64,000 nucleotides of DNA from an uncultured Oscillospiraceae bacterium (lineage in GTDB: Bacteria; Bacillota; Clostridia; Oscillospirales; Acutalibacteraceae), in the NCBI GenBank assembly GCA_900541565.1, contig UQKB01000007.1, forward strand, positions 1-64,000, read 5' to 3'. Made by a program: the position numbers and the translations under genes. Below, piece by piece: positions 10,093 to 21,100 of the stretch. Numbering within the stretch: the stretch's first letter is position 1; each line of letters starts with the position of its first letter. The notes beneath the pieces were generated by a model. The model made no database searches. It had not been told where the DNA came from and saw only the letters and a program-made list of their open reading frames with translations.

Positions 10093-13000
10093 ATGGAATT
10101 TAACGTTTTTGAATCAATCAAGATCGGACTTGCTTCCCCAGAACAGATCAGGGAATGGTCGCACGGCGAAGTCAAAAAGCCGGAAACCATTAATTACCGT
10201 ACATTAAAACCGGAACGCGACGGCCTTTTCTGTGAACGTATTTTTGGCCCGCAGAAAGACTGGGAATGCCATTGCGGCAAATATAAAAGAATCCGCTATA
10301 AAGGCAAGATCTGCGACCGCTGCGGTGTTGAAGTCACAAGGGCAAAGGTCAGAAGAGAACGCATGGGCCATATTGAGCTTGCCGCGCCCGTATCCCACAT
10401 CTGGTACTTTAAAGGGATCCCGTCCCGGATCGGCCTGATGCTGGACATTTCCCCCAGACTTCTGGAAAAGGTTCTGTACTTTGCCGCCTATATCGTAACC
10501 GACCCGGGTGACGCCAGGGGCCTTACCAAGCAGCAGATCCTGACGGAAAAAGACTACCGCGAAATGCGTGAAAAATATGAGGACGACTTTGAAGCGGGCA
10601 TGGGTGCAGAAGCCATTAAAAAGCTGCTGGAGGATATTGACCTTGACCAGCTGTCCAGCGAGCTTAAGGAAGAGCTGGAAAGTGCTTCCGGGCAGAAAAA
10701 GGTTCGCCTGATCAAGCGTTTGGAGGTTGTGGAATCATTCCGGCTTTCCGGCAACCGTCCGGAATGGATGATTATGGACGTAATCCCGGTCATTCCACCC
10801 GATATCCGTCCTATGGTGCAGCTTGACGGCGGGCGTTTTGCCACCAGCGATTTAAACGATTTGTACCGCAGGGTCATCAACCGCAACAACAGATTAAAAA
10901 GACTTTTAGAGCTGGAAGCGCCCGATATTATTATTCGCAACGAAAAGCGCATGCTGCAGGAGGCCGTGGACGCGCTGATCGACAACGGCAGAAGAGGCCG
11001 CCCTGTAACGGGGCCAAACAACCGCGCGCTTAAATCCCTGTCCGACATGCTCAAGGGCAAGCAGGGGCGTTTCCGCCAGAACCTGTTGGGTAAGCGTGTC
11101 GACTATTCCGGCCGTTCCGTTATCGTCGTCGGGCCAGAACTGAAGATGTACCAGTGCGGCCTTCCAAAAGAAATGGCGCTGGAACTGTTTAAACCCTTTG
11201 TCATGAAACGCCTGGTGGAAACCAAGGTTTCCCAAAACATAAAAGCGGCAAGAAAAGCCGTAGAACGTGCAAAGCCCGAAGTATGGGATGCCCTTGAGGT
11301 TGTCATAAAAGGTCACCCTGTATTGCTCAACCGTGCGCCTACGCTGCACAGGCTGGGGATCCAGGCCTTTGAACCCGTACTGGTGGAAGGCCGTGCCTTA
11401 AAGCTGCATCCGCTTGTTTGTACAGCATATAACGCAGACTTTGACGGCGACCAGATGGCCGTGCACGTACCGCTTTCAGCAGAGGCACAGGCAGAAGCCC
11501 GCTTCCTCATGCTGGCAGCAGGCAACCTGTTAAAGCCGTCTGACGGCCGGCCCGTTGCCGTTCCCACGCAGGACATGGTGCTTGGCTCCTACTACCTCAC
11601 ATTGAACAAAGACGGGGAAAAGGGCGAAGGCAAGGTGTTCCGGGACTTTAACGAAGCTTTAATGGCTTATGAAACCAACGTCATCAGCCTGCACGCTAAA
11701 ATTAAGGTGCGGCGCGAAATAGAAATGCCCGACGGGCAGCGCGCAAGCGCAATGATCGATACCACCGTCGGCAAAATTATTTTCAACCAGCCCATCCCGC
11801 AGGATTTGGGCTTTGTGGACCGCACCCTTCCCGAAAACCAGTTTAAGCTGGAAATTGATTTTCTCGTCGGCAAAAAACAGCTGGGCAAGATTATAGACAA
11901 ATGCATTCGCGTCCACGGTACACAGACCACATCAGAAGTGCTGGACAATATTAAAGCGCAGGGCTTTAAATATTCCACCAAAGGCGCAATTACCGTCGCC
12001 GTATGCGACGCGGAAATCCCGCCTGCCAAGAAAGAAATCATTGCAAATGCCGAGAAAAAGATCGATACCGTTTCCGGGTTGTTCAAGGAAGGCCTTGTTT
12101 CAAACGAGGAACGGTACGCTGAGGTATTAAAAATTTGGGAGCAGGCCACAAACGATGTTACCGCTGCGCTGCAGGGGAACCTGGGTAAATACAACCCCAT
12201 TTTCATGATGGCTGATTCCGGTGCCCGCGGCAGCATGAGCCAGATCCGCCAGCTTGCCGGTATGCGTGGCCTGATCGCAAATACCTCCGGTAAAACAATC
12301 GAAATTCCCATCCGGGCAAACTATCGTGAGGGCCTGAATATTCTGGAATACTTTATTTCCTCCCGTGGTGCAAGAAAAGGTCTTGCAGATACGGCGCTTC
12401 GTACAGCGGACTCCGGTTACCTGACAAGACGTCTGGTAGACGTTTCACAGGAGGTCATCATCCGGGAAGACGACTGCGGAACACATGACGGGATCGAAAT
12501 CTTTGAAATCCGCGACGGTAAAGAATCCATTGAAAGCCTGCATGAGCGCTTGCTCGGCCGTTACCTCTGCGAAGACTTCATAGACCCCGCCACCGGCCAG
12601 GTCCTTGTGTCACGCAATGTCATGATGGGTGAAAAAGAGGCCGATGCCATTGTAAACGCGGGTGTGGAGCGCATAAAAATCCGCTCCATCCTGGGCTGTA
12701 GGGCCAAGCACGGTGTGTGCAAAATGTGCTATGGCTCCAACCTGGCAAACGGCATGCCTGTCACCGTGGGCGAAGCCGTCGGCATTATCGCCGCACAGTC
12801 CATTGGCGAGCCGGGCACACAGCTTACCATGCGTACATTCCATACCGGCGGTGTAGCCTCTGCAGAAGATATCACGCAGGGTCTTCCGCGCGTAGAGGAA
12901 TTGTTTGAAGGCCGCAAGCCAAAGCATCTTGCTATTATCAGCGAAATTGGCGGCGAGGTTCGTTTTGAAGAAATTAAAAACAACCACCATGCCGTCATCT

Positions 13001-13683
13001 TTAATAAGGAAACAGGCGAAGAAAAGTCCTACCTGATCCCGTTCGGGGCCAGGGTACGCGTCGAGGAAGGCCAGGTCATTCAAGCCGGCGATATGATTAC
13101 AGAAGGCTCTGTCAACCCGCATGACGTGTTGGCCATTAAGGGACCGGAAGCCGTACAGGATTATCTGATCCAGGAAGTACAGCGTGTATACCGCATGCAG
13201 GGCGTTGATATCAACGACAAGCATATAGAAGTCATTGTCCGCCAGATGATGAAAAAGGTAAGGGTAGACGACGCGGGCGACACCAATCTGCTGCCCAGCA
13301 CGCTGGTTGATAAAAATGAATTCCTCTCAGCAAACGAAGAAATTGAGCGCCGCATTGAAAACGGCGAGAAGGACCTGAAAAAAGCCACCTGCACGCAGAT
13401 GCTCTTGGGTATTACAAAGGCCTCCCTTGCAACAGACAGCTTCTTGTCTGCTGCATCCTTCCAGGAAACCACCAGGGTACTGACAGATGCCGCCATCAAG
13501 GGCAAGGTGGATCCGCTGATGGGGTTAAAAGAAAACGTTATTATCGGTAAACTGGTCCCAGCAGGGACGGGTATGCACCGCTACAGCGACGTAGAGCTGG
13601 AAGAAAACTTTGTAACGCCGCCCGCTGCTTCTACCGTTACTTCTGCCACTTCCGCATCTGCTGCTACAGAGGAACAGCCATAA
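10093..13683 (+). CDS. rpoC: RNA polymerase beta-prime subunit RpoC
   Basis: 1196 residues, ATG after GGGAGG. Landmarks: N-terminal zinc ribbon [19 protein letters not shown], the metal-binding catalytic loop [16 protein letters not shown], the second zinc site [13 protein letters not shown], and trigger-loop region [29 protein letters not shown] short Ser/Thr/Ala-rich tail ends the protein. It is cotranscribed with rpoB and followed by a terminator. The rpsL-rpsG-fusA genes that often follow rpoC in Firmicutes are not here; convergent secA is next. Confidence 0.99.
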   Translation: MEFNVFESIKIGLASPEQIREWSHGEVKKPETINYRTLKPERDGLFCERIFGPQKDWECHCGKYKRIRYKGKICDRCGVEVTRAKVRRERMGHIELAAPVSHIWYFKGIPSRIGLMLDISPRLLEKVLYFAAYIVTDPGDARGLTKQQILTEKDYREMREKYEDDFEAGMGAEAIKKLLEDIDLDQLSSELKEELESASGQKKVRLIKRLEVVESFRLSGNRPEWMIMDVIPVIPPDIRPMVQLDGGRFATSDLNDLYRRVINRNNRLKRLLELEAPDIIIRNEKRMLQEAVDALIDNGRRGRPVTGPNNRALKSLSDMLKGKQGRFRQNLLGKRVDYSGRSVIVVGPELKMYQCGLPKEMALELFKPFVMKRLVETKVSQNIKAARKAVERAKPEVWDALEVVIKGHPVLLNRAPTLHRLGIQAFEPVLVEGRALKLHPLVCTAYNADFDGDQMAVHVPLSAEAQAEARFLMLAAGNLLKPSDGRPVAVPTQDMVLGSYYLTLNKDGEKGEGKVFRDFNEALMAYETNVISLHAKIKVRREIEMPDGQRASAMIDTTVGKIIFNQPIPQDLGFVDRTLPENQFKLEIDFLVGKKQLGKIIDKCIRVHGTQTTSEVLDNIKAQGFKYSTKGAITVAVCDAEIPPAKKEIIANAEKKIDTVSGLFKEGLVSNEERYAEVLKIWEQATNDVTAALQGNLGKYNPIFMMADSGARGSMSQIRQLAGMRGLIANTSGKTIEIPIRANYREGLNILEYFISSRGARKGLADTALRTADSGYLTRRLVDVSQEVIIREDDCGTHDGIEIFEIRDGKESIESLHERLLGRYLCEDFIDPATGQVLVSRNVMMGEKEADAIVNAGVERIKIRSILGCRAKHGVCKMCYGSNLANGMPVTVGEAVGIIAAQSIGEPGTQLTMRTFHTGGVASAEDITQGLPRVEELFEGRKPKHLAIISEIGGEVRFEEIKNNHHAVIFNKETGEEKSYLIPFGARVRVEEGQVIQAGDMITEGSVNPHDVLAIKGPEAVQDYLIQEVQRVYRMQGVDINDKHIEVIVRQMMKKVRVDDAGDTNLLPSTLVDKNEFLSANEEIERRIENGEKDLKKATCTQMLLGITKASLATDSFLSAASFQETTRVLTDAAIKGKVDPLMGLKENVIIGKLVPAGTGMHRYSDVELEENFVTPPAASTVTSATSASAATEEQP

Positions 13684-13703
13684 AGCGTTTTATAAAGCAC
13701 AAA

Positions 13704-13741
13704 CAAGGGCAAAGCTTTAAAAGCCTTGCCCTTGTTTTTTT
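13704..13741 (+). terminator. Terminator of rpoBC
   Basis: CAAGGGCAA (13704-13712) pairs with TTGCCCTTG (13726-13734), with an inner AGCTT/AAGCC-like region, followed by seven T. It is a classic intrinsic terminator on the plus strand. Confidence 0.85.
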
Positions 13742-13787
13742 ATTGGCACAAATTCCAAACAAAGCGTTTTTTCCTGTCTGTCAACAC

Positions 13788-13827
13788 AAAAAGGACGCAG
13801 GGCATTGCCCAACCGGCGTCCTTTTTT
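13788..13827 (-). terminator. Terminator of secA
   Basis: AAAAAGGACGC (13788-13798) and GCGTCCTTTTTT (13817-13827 region) form a stem flanked by A and T runs, so it can stop transcription in both directions. On the minus strand it lies just past the secA stop. Confidence 0.8.
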
Positions 13828-13838
13828 CTCTTTTTTGC

Positions 13839-16718
13839 TTATTCGTCTGCACCGCAGCACTTCTTATATTTTTTGCCGCTGCCGCACGGGCAGGGATCGT
13901 TGCGCCCCACCCTGTCTTTGGCGGTTTTCCGCACAGTTTTGTTCCTTGTGTCGGTTCCGTCGGCACTGGTAGAAGTCGGCTGCGCCACCTGCTCTCGTTT
14001 GATCACCACGTTTATTGGATTTTGTGTGGGAGCCGGCGGCATTTGGCCAGGCAAAACCACCTGATGGGCCGCTGCCGCCTGCTTGGCAATTTCCTGCCGC
14101 TTGCGTTCAAGCTCTGCATTGCGCTTTTGAATCTCCACAATACGCTTTGGCGCTGCAATAACCATTTTTACCGTATTTTCACGGATCGCCGCGATCATTT
14201 CATCAAACATGTCAAAGCCTTCAAAGCGATATTCCACAACAGGGTCGCGCTGGCTGTACGCACGCAGGCGAATTCCCTGCTTTAAGGCTTCCATCGCGTC
14301 AATATGCTCCATCCAATAGGTGTCTACATTTTTAAGCAGATAGACGCGCTCCATTTCACGCATGGTTTCCTCCGGCAAAAGCGTTTCATTTTCTGCATAC
14401 AGCTCTTTGGCTTTTTTATTCAGCGCTTCTATAATATCCTTCTTTTCCAGGTCCTCTATCTCTTCCGGTGTGTAGCGAAGCTCATCATCGTCTACCATCC
14501 AGCCGGCATAATAATCGTGCAGGCTTTCCAGATTCCACTGATCCTTTGTCGTTCCGTCGGGACAATAGGTTGAAACGGTCGAATCAATCGTCTGTTCAAT
14601 CATTTTCATAATCTGGTCTTTAATATCGTCGCCGTTTAGCACCTGGTCGCGCTGGCTGTAAATAATCTCGCGCTGCCGGTTCATAACGTCGTCATACTGC
14701 AGCACGTTTTTCCTGATCGCAAAATTGCGGCTTTCCACCTTTTGCTGCGAGCTTTCTATAATATTGGAAAGCATCTTGTTTTCTATCGGCATATCATCCG
14801 GCGCGTTGAGGCGATCCATCACCATTTTCATTCTGTCGCCGCCAAACAGGCGCATAAGGTCATCCTCTGTAGAAAGATAAAACCGGCTCTTTCCGGGGTC
14901 GCCCTGGCGCCCTGAACGGCCGCGCAGCTGGTTGTCAATCCGGCGCGATTCATGGCGCTCCGTACCCATAATGCAAAGTCCGCCTGCTGCCCTTACCGCA
15001 TCGGCCTCGCTTTTAATCGCCTCTTTATATTTTTCGTTTAATTCCCGGAAGGTCTTTCTGGCGTTTAAAATTTCCTGGTCGTCCGTATCGGCAAAACCGG
15101 TCGCCTCGGCAATCAGCTCTTCGGGGAACTGCATACGGCGCATTTCAGACTTTGCCATATACTCTGCATTACCGCCCAGCATAATGTCGGTACCGCGCCC
15201 GGCCATGTTGGTCGCAATGGTAACCGCACCCTTTTTACCGGCCTGGGCGACAATCTCGGCTTCTTTATCGTGCTGCTTTGCATTGAGTACATTATGCTTA
15301 ATCCCTTTTTTCTTAAGCATCGCGCTTAACAGCTCTGATTTTTCAATGGAAATGGTACCCACAAGCACAGGCTGTCCCTTTTCATGGCATGCAATAATAT
15401 CGTTGATCACCGCCGTAAATTTGCCCTGCTCCGTTTTAAAGATCGCATCCGGCATATCCTGCCGGATCAGCGGCCGGTTGGTCGGGATCTCCACCACGTC
15501 CAGCTTATAAATTTCACGGAATTCTTCTTCCTCTGTCATTGCCGTACCGGTCATACCGGAAAGTTTTTTATAAAGACGGAAATAATTCTGGAACGTAATC
15601 GTAGCAAGCGTTTTGCTTTCATTTTCCACCTTCACGCCTTCTTTGGCCTCAATCGCCTGATGCAACCCTTCGTTATAACGCCTGCCGTACATCAAACGCC
15701 CGGTAAATTCGTCTACAATGATAACCTCTCCGTCCTTGACCACATAGTCAATGTCGCGCTTCATAATGCCATATGCCTTAATCGCCTGGTTAACATGGTG
15801 CTGAATCGTCAGGTTGTCAGGGTCGGTCAGGTTTTCTATATTGAAATACTGCTCAACTTTTTTTACGCCAATTGAAGTCAGCGTAGCGGTTTTTGCCTTT
15901 TCATCCACAATATAGTCAATACCCTTTTCCCTGTATATTTCATCGTTGTCTTCCTTGCTGTCCAGCTCTGCAAAGCGCTCCATCTTCAAGGTCCTTGCAA
16001 GCTTGTCTGCACGCTCGTACAGGTCAGTCGATTTATCACCCTGTCCGGATATAATCAAAGGCGTCCTCGCTTCGTCGATCAAAATAGAGTCCACCTCGTC
16101 TACAATTGCATAGGCATGGCCGCGCTGAACCTTACGTTCCTTATAAACCACCATATTGTCACGCAGGTAGTCAAATCCCAGCTCGTTGTTGGTAGCATAT
16201 GTTATGTCAGCGCCATACGCCTCTTTTCGCTGTTCCCCCTCCTGGTCATGTACAATCAGTCCGACAGTCAGCCCCAAAAAGCGGTATAGCTTGCCCATCC
16301 ATTCTGAGTCACGGCGGGCAAGATAATCATTGACTGTAACAATATGCACGCCATCGCCTGTCAGCGCATTCAAATAAGCGGGCAATGTTGCAACCAGCGT
16401 TTTACCTTCACCGGTCTTCATTTCTGCAATACGGCCCTGGTGCAACACAATGCCGCCAATCACCTGTACGGGAAAATGGCGCATACCCAGCACCCTGTCA
16501 GAAGCTTCCCGGCAGACGGCAAACGCGTCGGGCAGAATATCGTCGGTCGTTTCCCCGCCTTTTAAGCGGTCCTTTAATCTATCTGTCTGTTTTTTCAACT
16601 CGCTGTCGGACATTGCCTTATACTTATCCTCTAAAGATAATACCTTGTCGCACAGCGGCTTAATCCGTTTTAATTCTCTTTTGCTATAATTACCAAACAT
16701 ACTTTTCAAAATATTCAT
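13839..16718 (-). CDS. secA: Preprotein translocase ATPase SecA
   Basis: 959 residues. ATG at 16718 has AAGGAAGGG upstream and gives [19 protein letters not shown]; a GTG eight codons earlier is in frame but less likely. SecA drives export through SecYEG. Seen in order: Walker A in [12 protein letters not shown]-type [20 protein letters not shown], the preprotein cross-linking domain, second helicase domain with [14 protein letters not shown] and [18 protein letters not shown], helical scaffold, and a C-terminal SEC-C zinc finger ([13 protein letters not shown]). A short ORF with a very strong SD ends by overlapping the secA start codon, which suggests translational coupling. Confidence 0.98.
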   Translation of the reverse strand: MNILKSMFGNYSKRELKRIKPLCDKVLSLEDKYKAMSDSELKKQTDRLKDRLKGGETTDDILPDAFAVCREASDRVLGMRHFPVQVIGGIVLHQGRIAEMKTGEGKTLVATLPAYLNALTGDGVHIVTVNDYLARRDSEWMGKLYRFLGLTVGLIVHDQEGEQRKEAYGADITYATNNELGFDYLRDNMVVYKERKVQRGHAYAIVDEVDSILIDEARTPLIISGQGDKSTDLYERADKLARTLKMERFAELDSKEDNDEIYREKGIDYIVDEKAKTATLTSIGVKKVEQYFNIENLTDPDNLTIQHHVNQAIKAYGIMKRDIDYVVKDGEVIIVDEFTGRLMYGRRYNEGLHQAIEAKEGVKVENESKTLATITFQNYFRLYKKLSGMTGTAMTEEEEFREIYKLDVVEIPTNRPLIRQDMPDAIFKTEQGKFTAVINDIIACHEKGQPVLVGTISIEKSELLSAMLKKKGIKHNVLNAKQHDKEAEIVAQAGKKGAVTIATNMAGRGTDIMLGGNAEYMAKSEMRRMQFPEELIAEATGFADTDDQEILNARKTFRELNEKYKEAIKSEADAVRAAGGLCIMGTERHESRRIDNQLRGRSGRQGDPGKSRFYLSTEDDLMRLFGGDRMKMVMDRLNAPDDMPIENKMLSNIIESSQQKVESRNFAIRKNVLQYDDVMNRQREIIYSQRDQVLNGDDIKDQIMKMIEQTIDSTVSTYCPDGTTKDQWNLESLHDYYAGWMVDDDELRYTPEEIEDLEKKDIIEALNKKAKELYAENETLLPEETMREMERVYLLKNVDTYWMEHIDAMEALKQGIRLRAYSQRDPVVEYRFEGFDMFDEMIAAIRENTVKMVIAAPKRIVEIQKRNAELERKRQEIAKQAAAAHQVVLPGQMPPAPTQNPINVVIKREQVAQPTSTSADGTDTRNKTVRKTAKDRVGRNDPCPCGSGKKYKKCCGADE

Positions 16719-16771
16719 GGTAACCCTTCCTTTCCGTGGCACTTAAGGAAAACGCAGCGCATCCCGTACAA
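16715..16771 (-). CDS. Possible 18-residue leader peptide coupled to secA
   Basis: TTG at 16771 is seven bases after GGAGGAGG (16786-16779), the best Shine-Dalgarno sequence in the neighbourhood. The reading frame encodes [18 protein letters not shown] and stops at TGA (16717-16715), which overlaps the secA ATG (16718-16716) as ATGA. The position and overlap suggest a translated leader that delivers ribosomes to secA or senses export. It has no sequence match to the E. coli SecM arrest motif and no signal peptide. It could also be chance or a relic of an upstream gene. Confidence 0.45.
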   Translation of the reverse strand: MYGMRCVFLKCHGKEGLP

Positions 16772-16825
16772 TTTTGCGCCTCCTCCAAATGCGTATACTG
16801 TTATACACCCTGCGCAATCTTTCAC

Positions 16826-16850
16826 ATTATAGCATACTTTTTCTAAAAAA
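16826..16850 (-). promoter_or_regulatory. Likely secA promoter (extended -10)
   Basis: On the minus strand TATGCTATAAT contains a perfect -10 at 16831-16826 with an upstream TG, the extended -10 pattern; the -35 region (TGATTT, about 16 bases earlier) is weak. It lies about 50 bases before the leader ORF start and about 105 before secA. Confidence 0.5.
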
Positions 16851-16956
16851 TCATTACCTATTTGTAAAAGTCTAACGTTGTAAAAATTTTTTGTGCTTTC
16901 AGCAAATCATAAGCTGCCGCATCGCTGCTTTAACCGGCAGCTTTATATATTATATA

Positions 16957-16988
16957 GGGACGGCGCAGCCATATAGCCGCGCCGTCCC
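16957..16988 (-). terminator. Strong hairpin after the minor pilin genes
   Basis: GGGACGGCGC (16957-16966) pairs perfectly with GCGCCGTCCC (16979-16988). It lies 25 bases past the stop of the last minus-strand prepilin gene. The following minus-strand bases are AT-rich rather than a clean T run, so it may be a terminator or a 3' stabilising hairpin. A second inverted pair AGCTGCCG/CGGCAGCT lies at about 16913-16943. Confidence 0.5.
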
Positions 16989-17013
16989 ACTCTGCACAAA
17001 TTCCCCTGCTCTT

Positions 17014-17637
17014 TTACATCTGAAAACAAAGCATTATTTCAGAAGCGGTGGTGCTGTCGTATCTTACGGCTTGCTGCACAGCATCAGGGCCGTCATAAAA
17101 CGGCGTTCCCTCCGTCATGTTGTTGACCTCTACACCGCCGGTATAGGACATATTCCCTTCCGATATAAACGTATAGGAAAACCTGTACCGGCCGCCGCCT
17201 TCCGTAAGCGTGCTGTCAGTCAGTTCAAACTTTGCCGTCTTAATTCCGTCAAATGCCGCCAGCGGTTGCCATTCCAAATTATCGCCAGACTCCGTATATA
17301 CATACATTTGCAGCCTGTACCGGCCGTCTATTGGGTTGAGCATCAGCACGCTGTCACCCTCGTTTGGATTGTACACCGCTTCTGTGGATGGACCGGAAGG
17401 CGCCGCAATCACTTCAATGTTTTCTGCAACCTCCGCCATGCTGTGCAGTATATCCTGCGCCCCCACAATGCTCTGCCGGTTTACAGACATGTCCGTATTG
17501 GTTTGGAAGGCCTGCATAACAATCCAGACAATCGCCGTGCTTGCCGCTGCAAAAATAGAAAGCAGCGCAATGGTAATGACCAGCTCTACCAAAGAAATTC
17601 CTTTCTTGCTTTTAAAACGCGCGCCCGCCTTTCTCAT
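17014..17637 (-). CDS. Prepilin-like minor pilin (PilW/PulJ type)
   Basis: 207 residues from an ATG with AAGGAGG six bases upstream; earlier in-frame starts lack an RBS. The N terminus is a class III prepilin signal: basic leader ending KKG, then ISLVELVITIALLSIF with Glu at +5 and a ~20-residue hydrophobic helix. The remainder is a globular domain without a family I recognise. PilD would cleave after the Gly. It is the last of three prepilin genes on the minus strand (22 bases after the previous one), a set that resembles minor pilins that prime and cap a pilus. Confidence 0.8.
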   Translation of the reverse strand: MRKAGARFKSKKGISLVELVITIALLSIFAAASTAIVWIVMQAFQTNTDMSVNRQSIVGAQDILHSMAEVAENIEVIAAPSGPSTEAVYNPNEGDSVLMLNPIDGRYRLQMYVYTESGDNLEWQPLAAFDGIKTAKFELTDSTLTEGGGRYRFSYTFISEGNMSYTGGVEVNNMTEGTPFYDGPDAVQQAVRYDSTTASEIMLCFQM

Positions 17638-17659
17638 GCTCTTCCTCCTTGCCATGCTT

Positions 17660-18118
17660 TTAAGCATCCTCTGCCGTTATTTCGGGCGCGAACGCGTCTA
17701 TTGTCACATATTCCGTGTCGCTGTAATAAACCGCTACTGTAATAGCCGTACCCGTCACACTGGTCATCCCAGCCGATGCAGACTGCTCCCGGATCGTATA
17801 CTGCGCTCCCCCCACCGTTTTTGCTTCGGGAAAATCCCCGGCTCCCACATATACTGCGCCGTTTAATAGATCGGGATCGTAACGGGTAAGCTCGTCTGCG
17901 TTGTCTGCAAAGCTTTTTCCGGACATTTCCTCTAACAATGTATCTGCAATCTGCTGCGCCTGCAGCGATGCATTCTCCTGCAGATCGTCGCCCAACATCG
18001 CCTGCTGTGCAAGAACTACGGCCGTTACAGTTCCTATAACCACCATGGACAAAATTGCAATCGCAGCGATCAGCTCAACCAGCGTAACGCCCTTTTTGTG
18101 TTTTGTAAAATCAGTCAT
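17660..18118 (-). CDS. Prepilin-like minor pilin (PilV/PulI type)
   Basis: 152 residues. The start ATG overlaps the end of the giant pilin gene by 8 bases. The leader MTDFTKHKKG is followed by VTLVELIAAIAILSMVVIG with Glu at +5, a standard prepilin cleavage site and helix. A short globular part with a QQIADTLLEEM helix follows, as in PilV and PulI proteins. It probably forms a minor pilin complex with its two neighbours and is translated coupled to the giant pilin. Confidence 0.8.
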   Translation of the reverse strand: MTDFTKHKKGVTLVELIAAIAILSMVVIGTVTAVVLAQQAMLGDDLQENASLQAQQIADTLLEEMSGKSFADNADELTRYDPDLLNGAVYVGAGDFPEAKTVGGAQYTIREQSASAGMTSVTGTAITVAVYYSDTEYVTIDAFAPEITAEDA

Positions 18119-21100
18119 GGCTGTAGCTTCCCCCTGTCAGATTCATAAGATCCACACTGCGCACCTTTCCGTCCGTACCCTTTTCCAGCTCCTCGTTAAA
18201 GGCAAACAAGTCAACCTCCCCCCGCAGCTTATACGTTCCGCTGCGAATCATAAACGATTTTTGGGTATCTACCGAGCCGTCCGGCTTTATTATATTGATC
18301 TGCACGTCTGTATAAAAACGGATCGTATGGTCAAAATTCCCCGTACCTTCCGCCTTTCCCACTTTAAAAGAGCCGCGCAGCACGCCGGATCCCGTTTCAT
18401 ATACAGACAGCTCTGTACAGGCAAAGGTTATATTGTCGGAATAAAACGACACGTCTTTATCCGTTAAGTCCGGCATTTCCCCGGTAACGCCCTGCTGCAC
18501 CCAACGAAAATGGATGCTTTTGGCATAATAAACGGCAAAAGAAGGGAACTGCCCATTGCTTCCCGTCATGCTGTGCCCGGCCCCGGCCGCCTCCAGCTCT
18601 GCCGCCGTCAGCGATGCATTGCTCAAGCCCTGTGTCGGTGTGTATGCGGCAAGCTTTCCTCCAACCAAAAAATTGACCGCTTCGTCTATAGATCCTGCCG
18701 GTCCCGCAGAGGCCAGCGTCCCGTCGTCTGCCACCCAACCTACGTCGGCTGCAGAAGCGTCCTTTCCTCCGGCCGCCATGCCAAACTGCTCCGGGTTTGT
18801 AAAAAAATCCTTGGCTTTTGCAGAAAAAAGATTGATCCCGTCCGGATAATCGCTGGCGCTGATCGGATACACACCGGCAAAAATTACATAAGAAGCGCCG
18901 TCGTACGTCACCGTTGTATCATACAGAAAAACCAGCTGAAAGCCTTCTCCCGTTTCCGACTGATATATTTTTTCTTCCCCGCGGCTGCCGCTTATGGATG
19001 AGGTATAGATCACTACAGAATCATCGCTGCTGCTTTCGCTCCACGTTTCCTTTTGATTGTCATATACCCATATTTCTCCCGCTTTGATTTTATCAAGCGG
19101 AACAGACTGGTTGGCGTTGACTGTAAACTGCACATTCCTTGCCGTGTCCTGCTCTCCGGTAAACGAAATATAATACAGGTAATACCCCTGACTGTTTGTA
19201 TAGATTACCTTTTCATCAAACCCTGCAACATTCGTAATTTGGGTACCATCCTTGTATTTTTCCCCCTTTACCCTATACAGGGGGGAAGCTTCTCCGGTCC
19301 AGCCGGCTCGGTCCATCAGGGCAACAATCGCCTGAGAAGCACCCGGCGCGCCGCCTTCCTCTGCCCCTGTCAGAACCTGCTCCATATTGTCCATAACCCT
19401 TCGCAGCGCCAGTGCGCTGGACGCAATTTCTGTGTAGGATACGCCGCTGTCCTCATACACCAGCATAACCTCTTTATGCGCATCCTTTAACGTTTGTAAA
19501 GAATCCTGTGTAAATACAATATTGTCCGCATGGTACAGCGCGTATTCATCATAGCCGGGCAGATAGGTGCGTGCCTGGTACACCGCTTCGCTGCAGGAAC
19601 GAACCGCAGCAACATAGCGGTTAAGCGTTTCTGTCTGCTCCCGGTACTGCTCCGAAGTAGACAATGGGTCATTTAAAATTTCCTCGGCCTCCTGGATGAT
19701 TCCACTGCTGCCGTCTACCCCCTGCAGTACCGTAAAGAATACTTCTTCTATCCCCTGGTTGCCGTCTGCATCCACTCCCTTGACAGTGGAACGGTTGAGC
19801 GCTGCTACCGCGTCCTGTATCGCCTGCTCCAGCTGTGTTTTGGGATGTATATAATTTTCCCATGTTGCAGTTTTGTTGTCATAAAGAATTTTTCCCTCTA
19901 CGCCCTGCAAAGAAAGGATCTCCGTCTGCTGCGCTGTGGCGCGGTCCTGTGTTCCGTCGTTAAAAATAATAAACGGGAAGCTGCTCGCAAGCTCAATATA
20001 ATACAGCCCTTCTTCCCTGTCATACTGCATTCTTGTACCCGGCCAGTCGGCAGTTTCCGTTCCCCAGCTGTAGGCATATATGCCGCCACCCTGCTCTGTC
20101 CACCCCAGCGTATCCCTGAAATACACGTTGGTCGTACCCTGCGCATAATTTTCTTCGGGGTCAAACGTATATACAGAAAGATCAGAAAGCTGCCCGTTTG
20201 TTTCCTGGTCTGTGTCCAGCGTAATCCAAATGTTCCCCGTCATATTTTGGACAGGTACGGTTTCCTGGTCCGGGTATTGGCCGGAAAGCCCGCGGAAGGC
20301 TACCGTATAATTGCCGGTCGTAGGAATTTTAAAACTGTACCATTCCTCATAATAGCACGTCCTACTGTTGCCCGCCCTGACCGTTTCATCGCCATAGGTC
20401 GTATAGCTTCTGCTTTGCAGCTGATTTTCACTGTCCTTATACTTTTGCATATAAACATTGTAATACTGCACCTTGCCGCCCTTGTTGGAAGCCATTGGCT
20501 GTCCCTGCATGGTCCACGTACCGGTAAAGCCGCTGTCATCCTGCGGCAGATAATAATCTATCCCCACCTGTGCTGCGCTGTCCTCCCCCAGCGCAAGCCC
20601 TTTTACGTTTACGGTCGTATAGTCACCGGCCGTACTGTCGCCCCATTCCTGGAACTTCCTGTTGGCGGACGCCTCGTCATTTTCTACAGCCGCCGTACCG
20701 TTTTTGTTCACGGCAACCCATATCTCGTTATCGGTTCCGCCGTTGACAGTGCCTGCGTCAACTTGTATATTCTCACCGTCAAGGCTGCCTGTCAGCGTAA
20801 AAACAAAGTCGCCGTCGGTAGGAACGTCGATCCTGTACCAGCCGTAGCCCTCATACTGCATGGCTCCGCCTGTATAAACCGTTTCCACCGTGTCCATATA
20901 GCTTGTCAGATTTCTATCCACAAGCACGCTGCCGTCCACATTTTGTACGGCAAGCTGCGGCGCGGCAGACCAGCTGTCGGTAACCTCGCCCTGCATCCGC
21001 ACATGCACGGTGGTATGGTCGGCCTCCACATAAGAGGTAACATACTGCGTCAGCGAATTCGGCTGTGTTTTTCCGTCCAGCGTCGTACCGCGGAAATCGG

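Noticed and set aside
16715..16771. Direct homologue of E. coli SecM
   Set aside because: The peptide lacks a signal sequence and the SecM arrest motif; only the position and coupling are similar.
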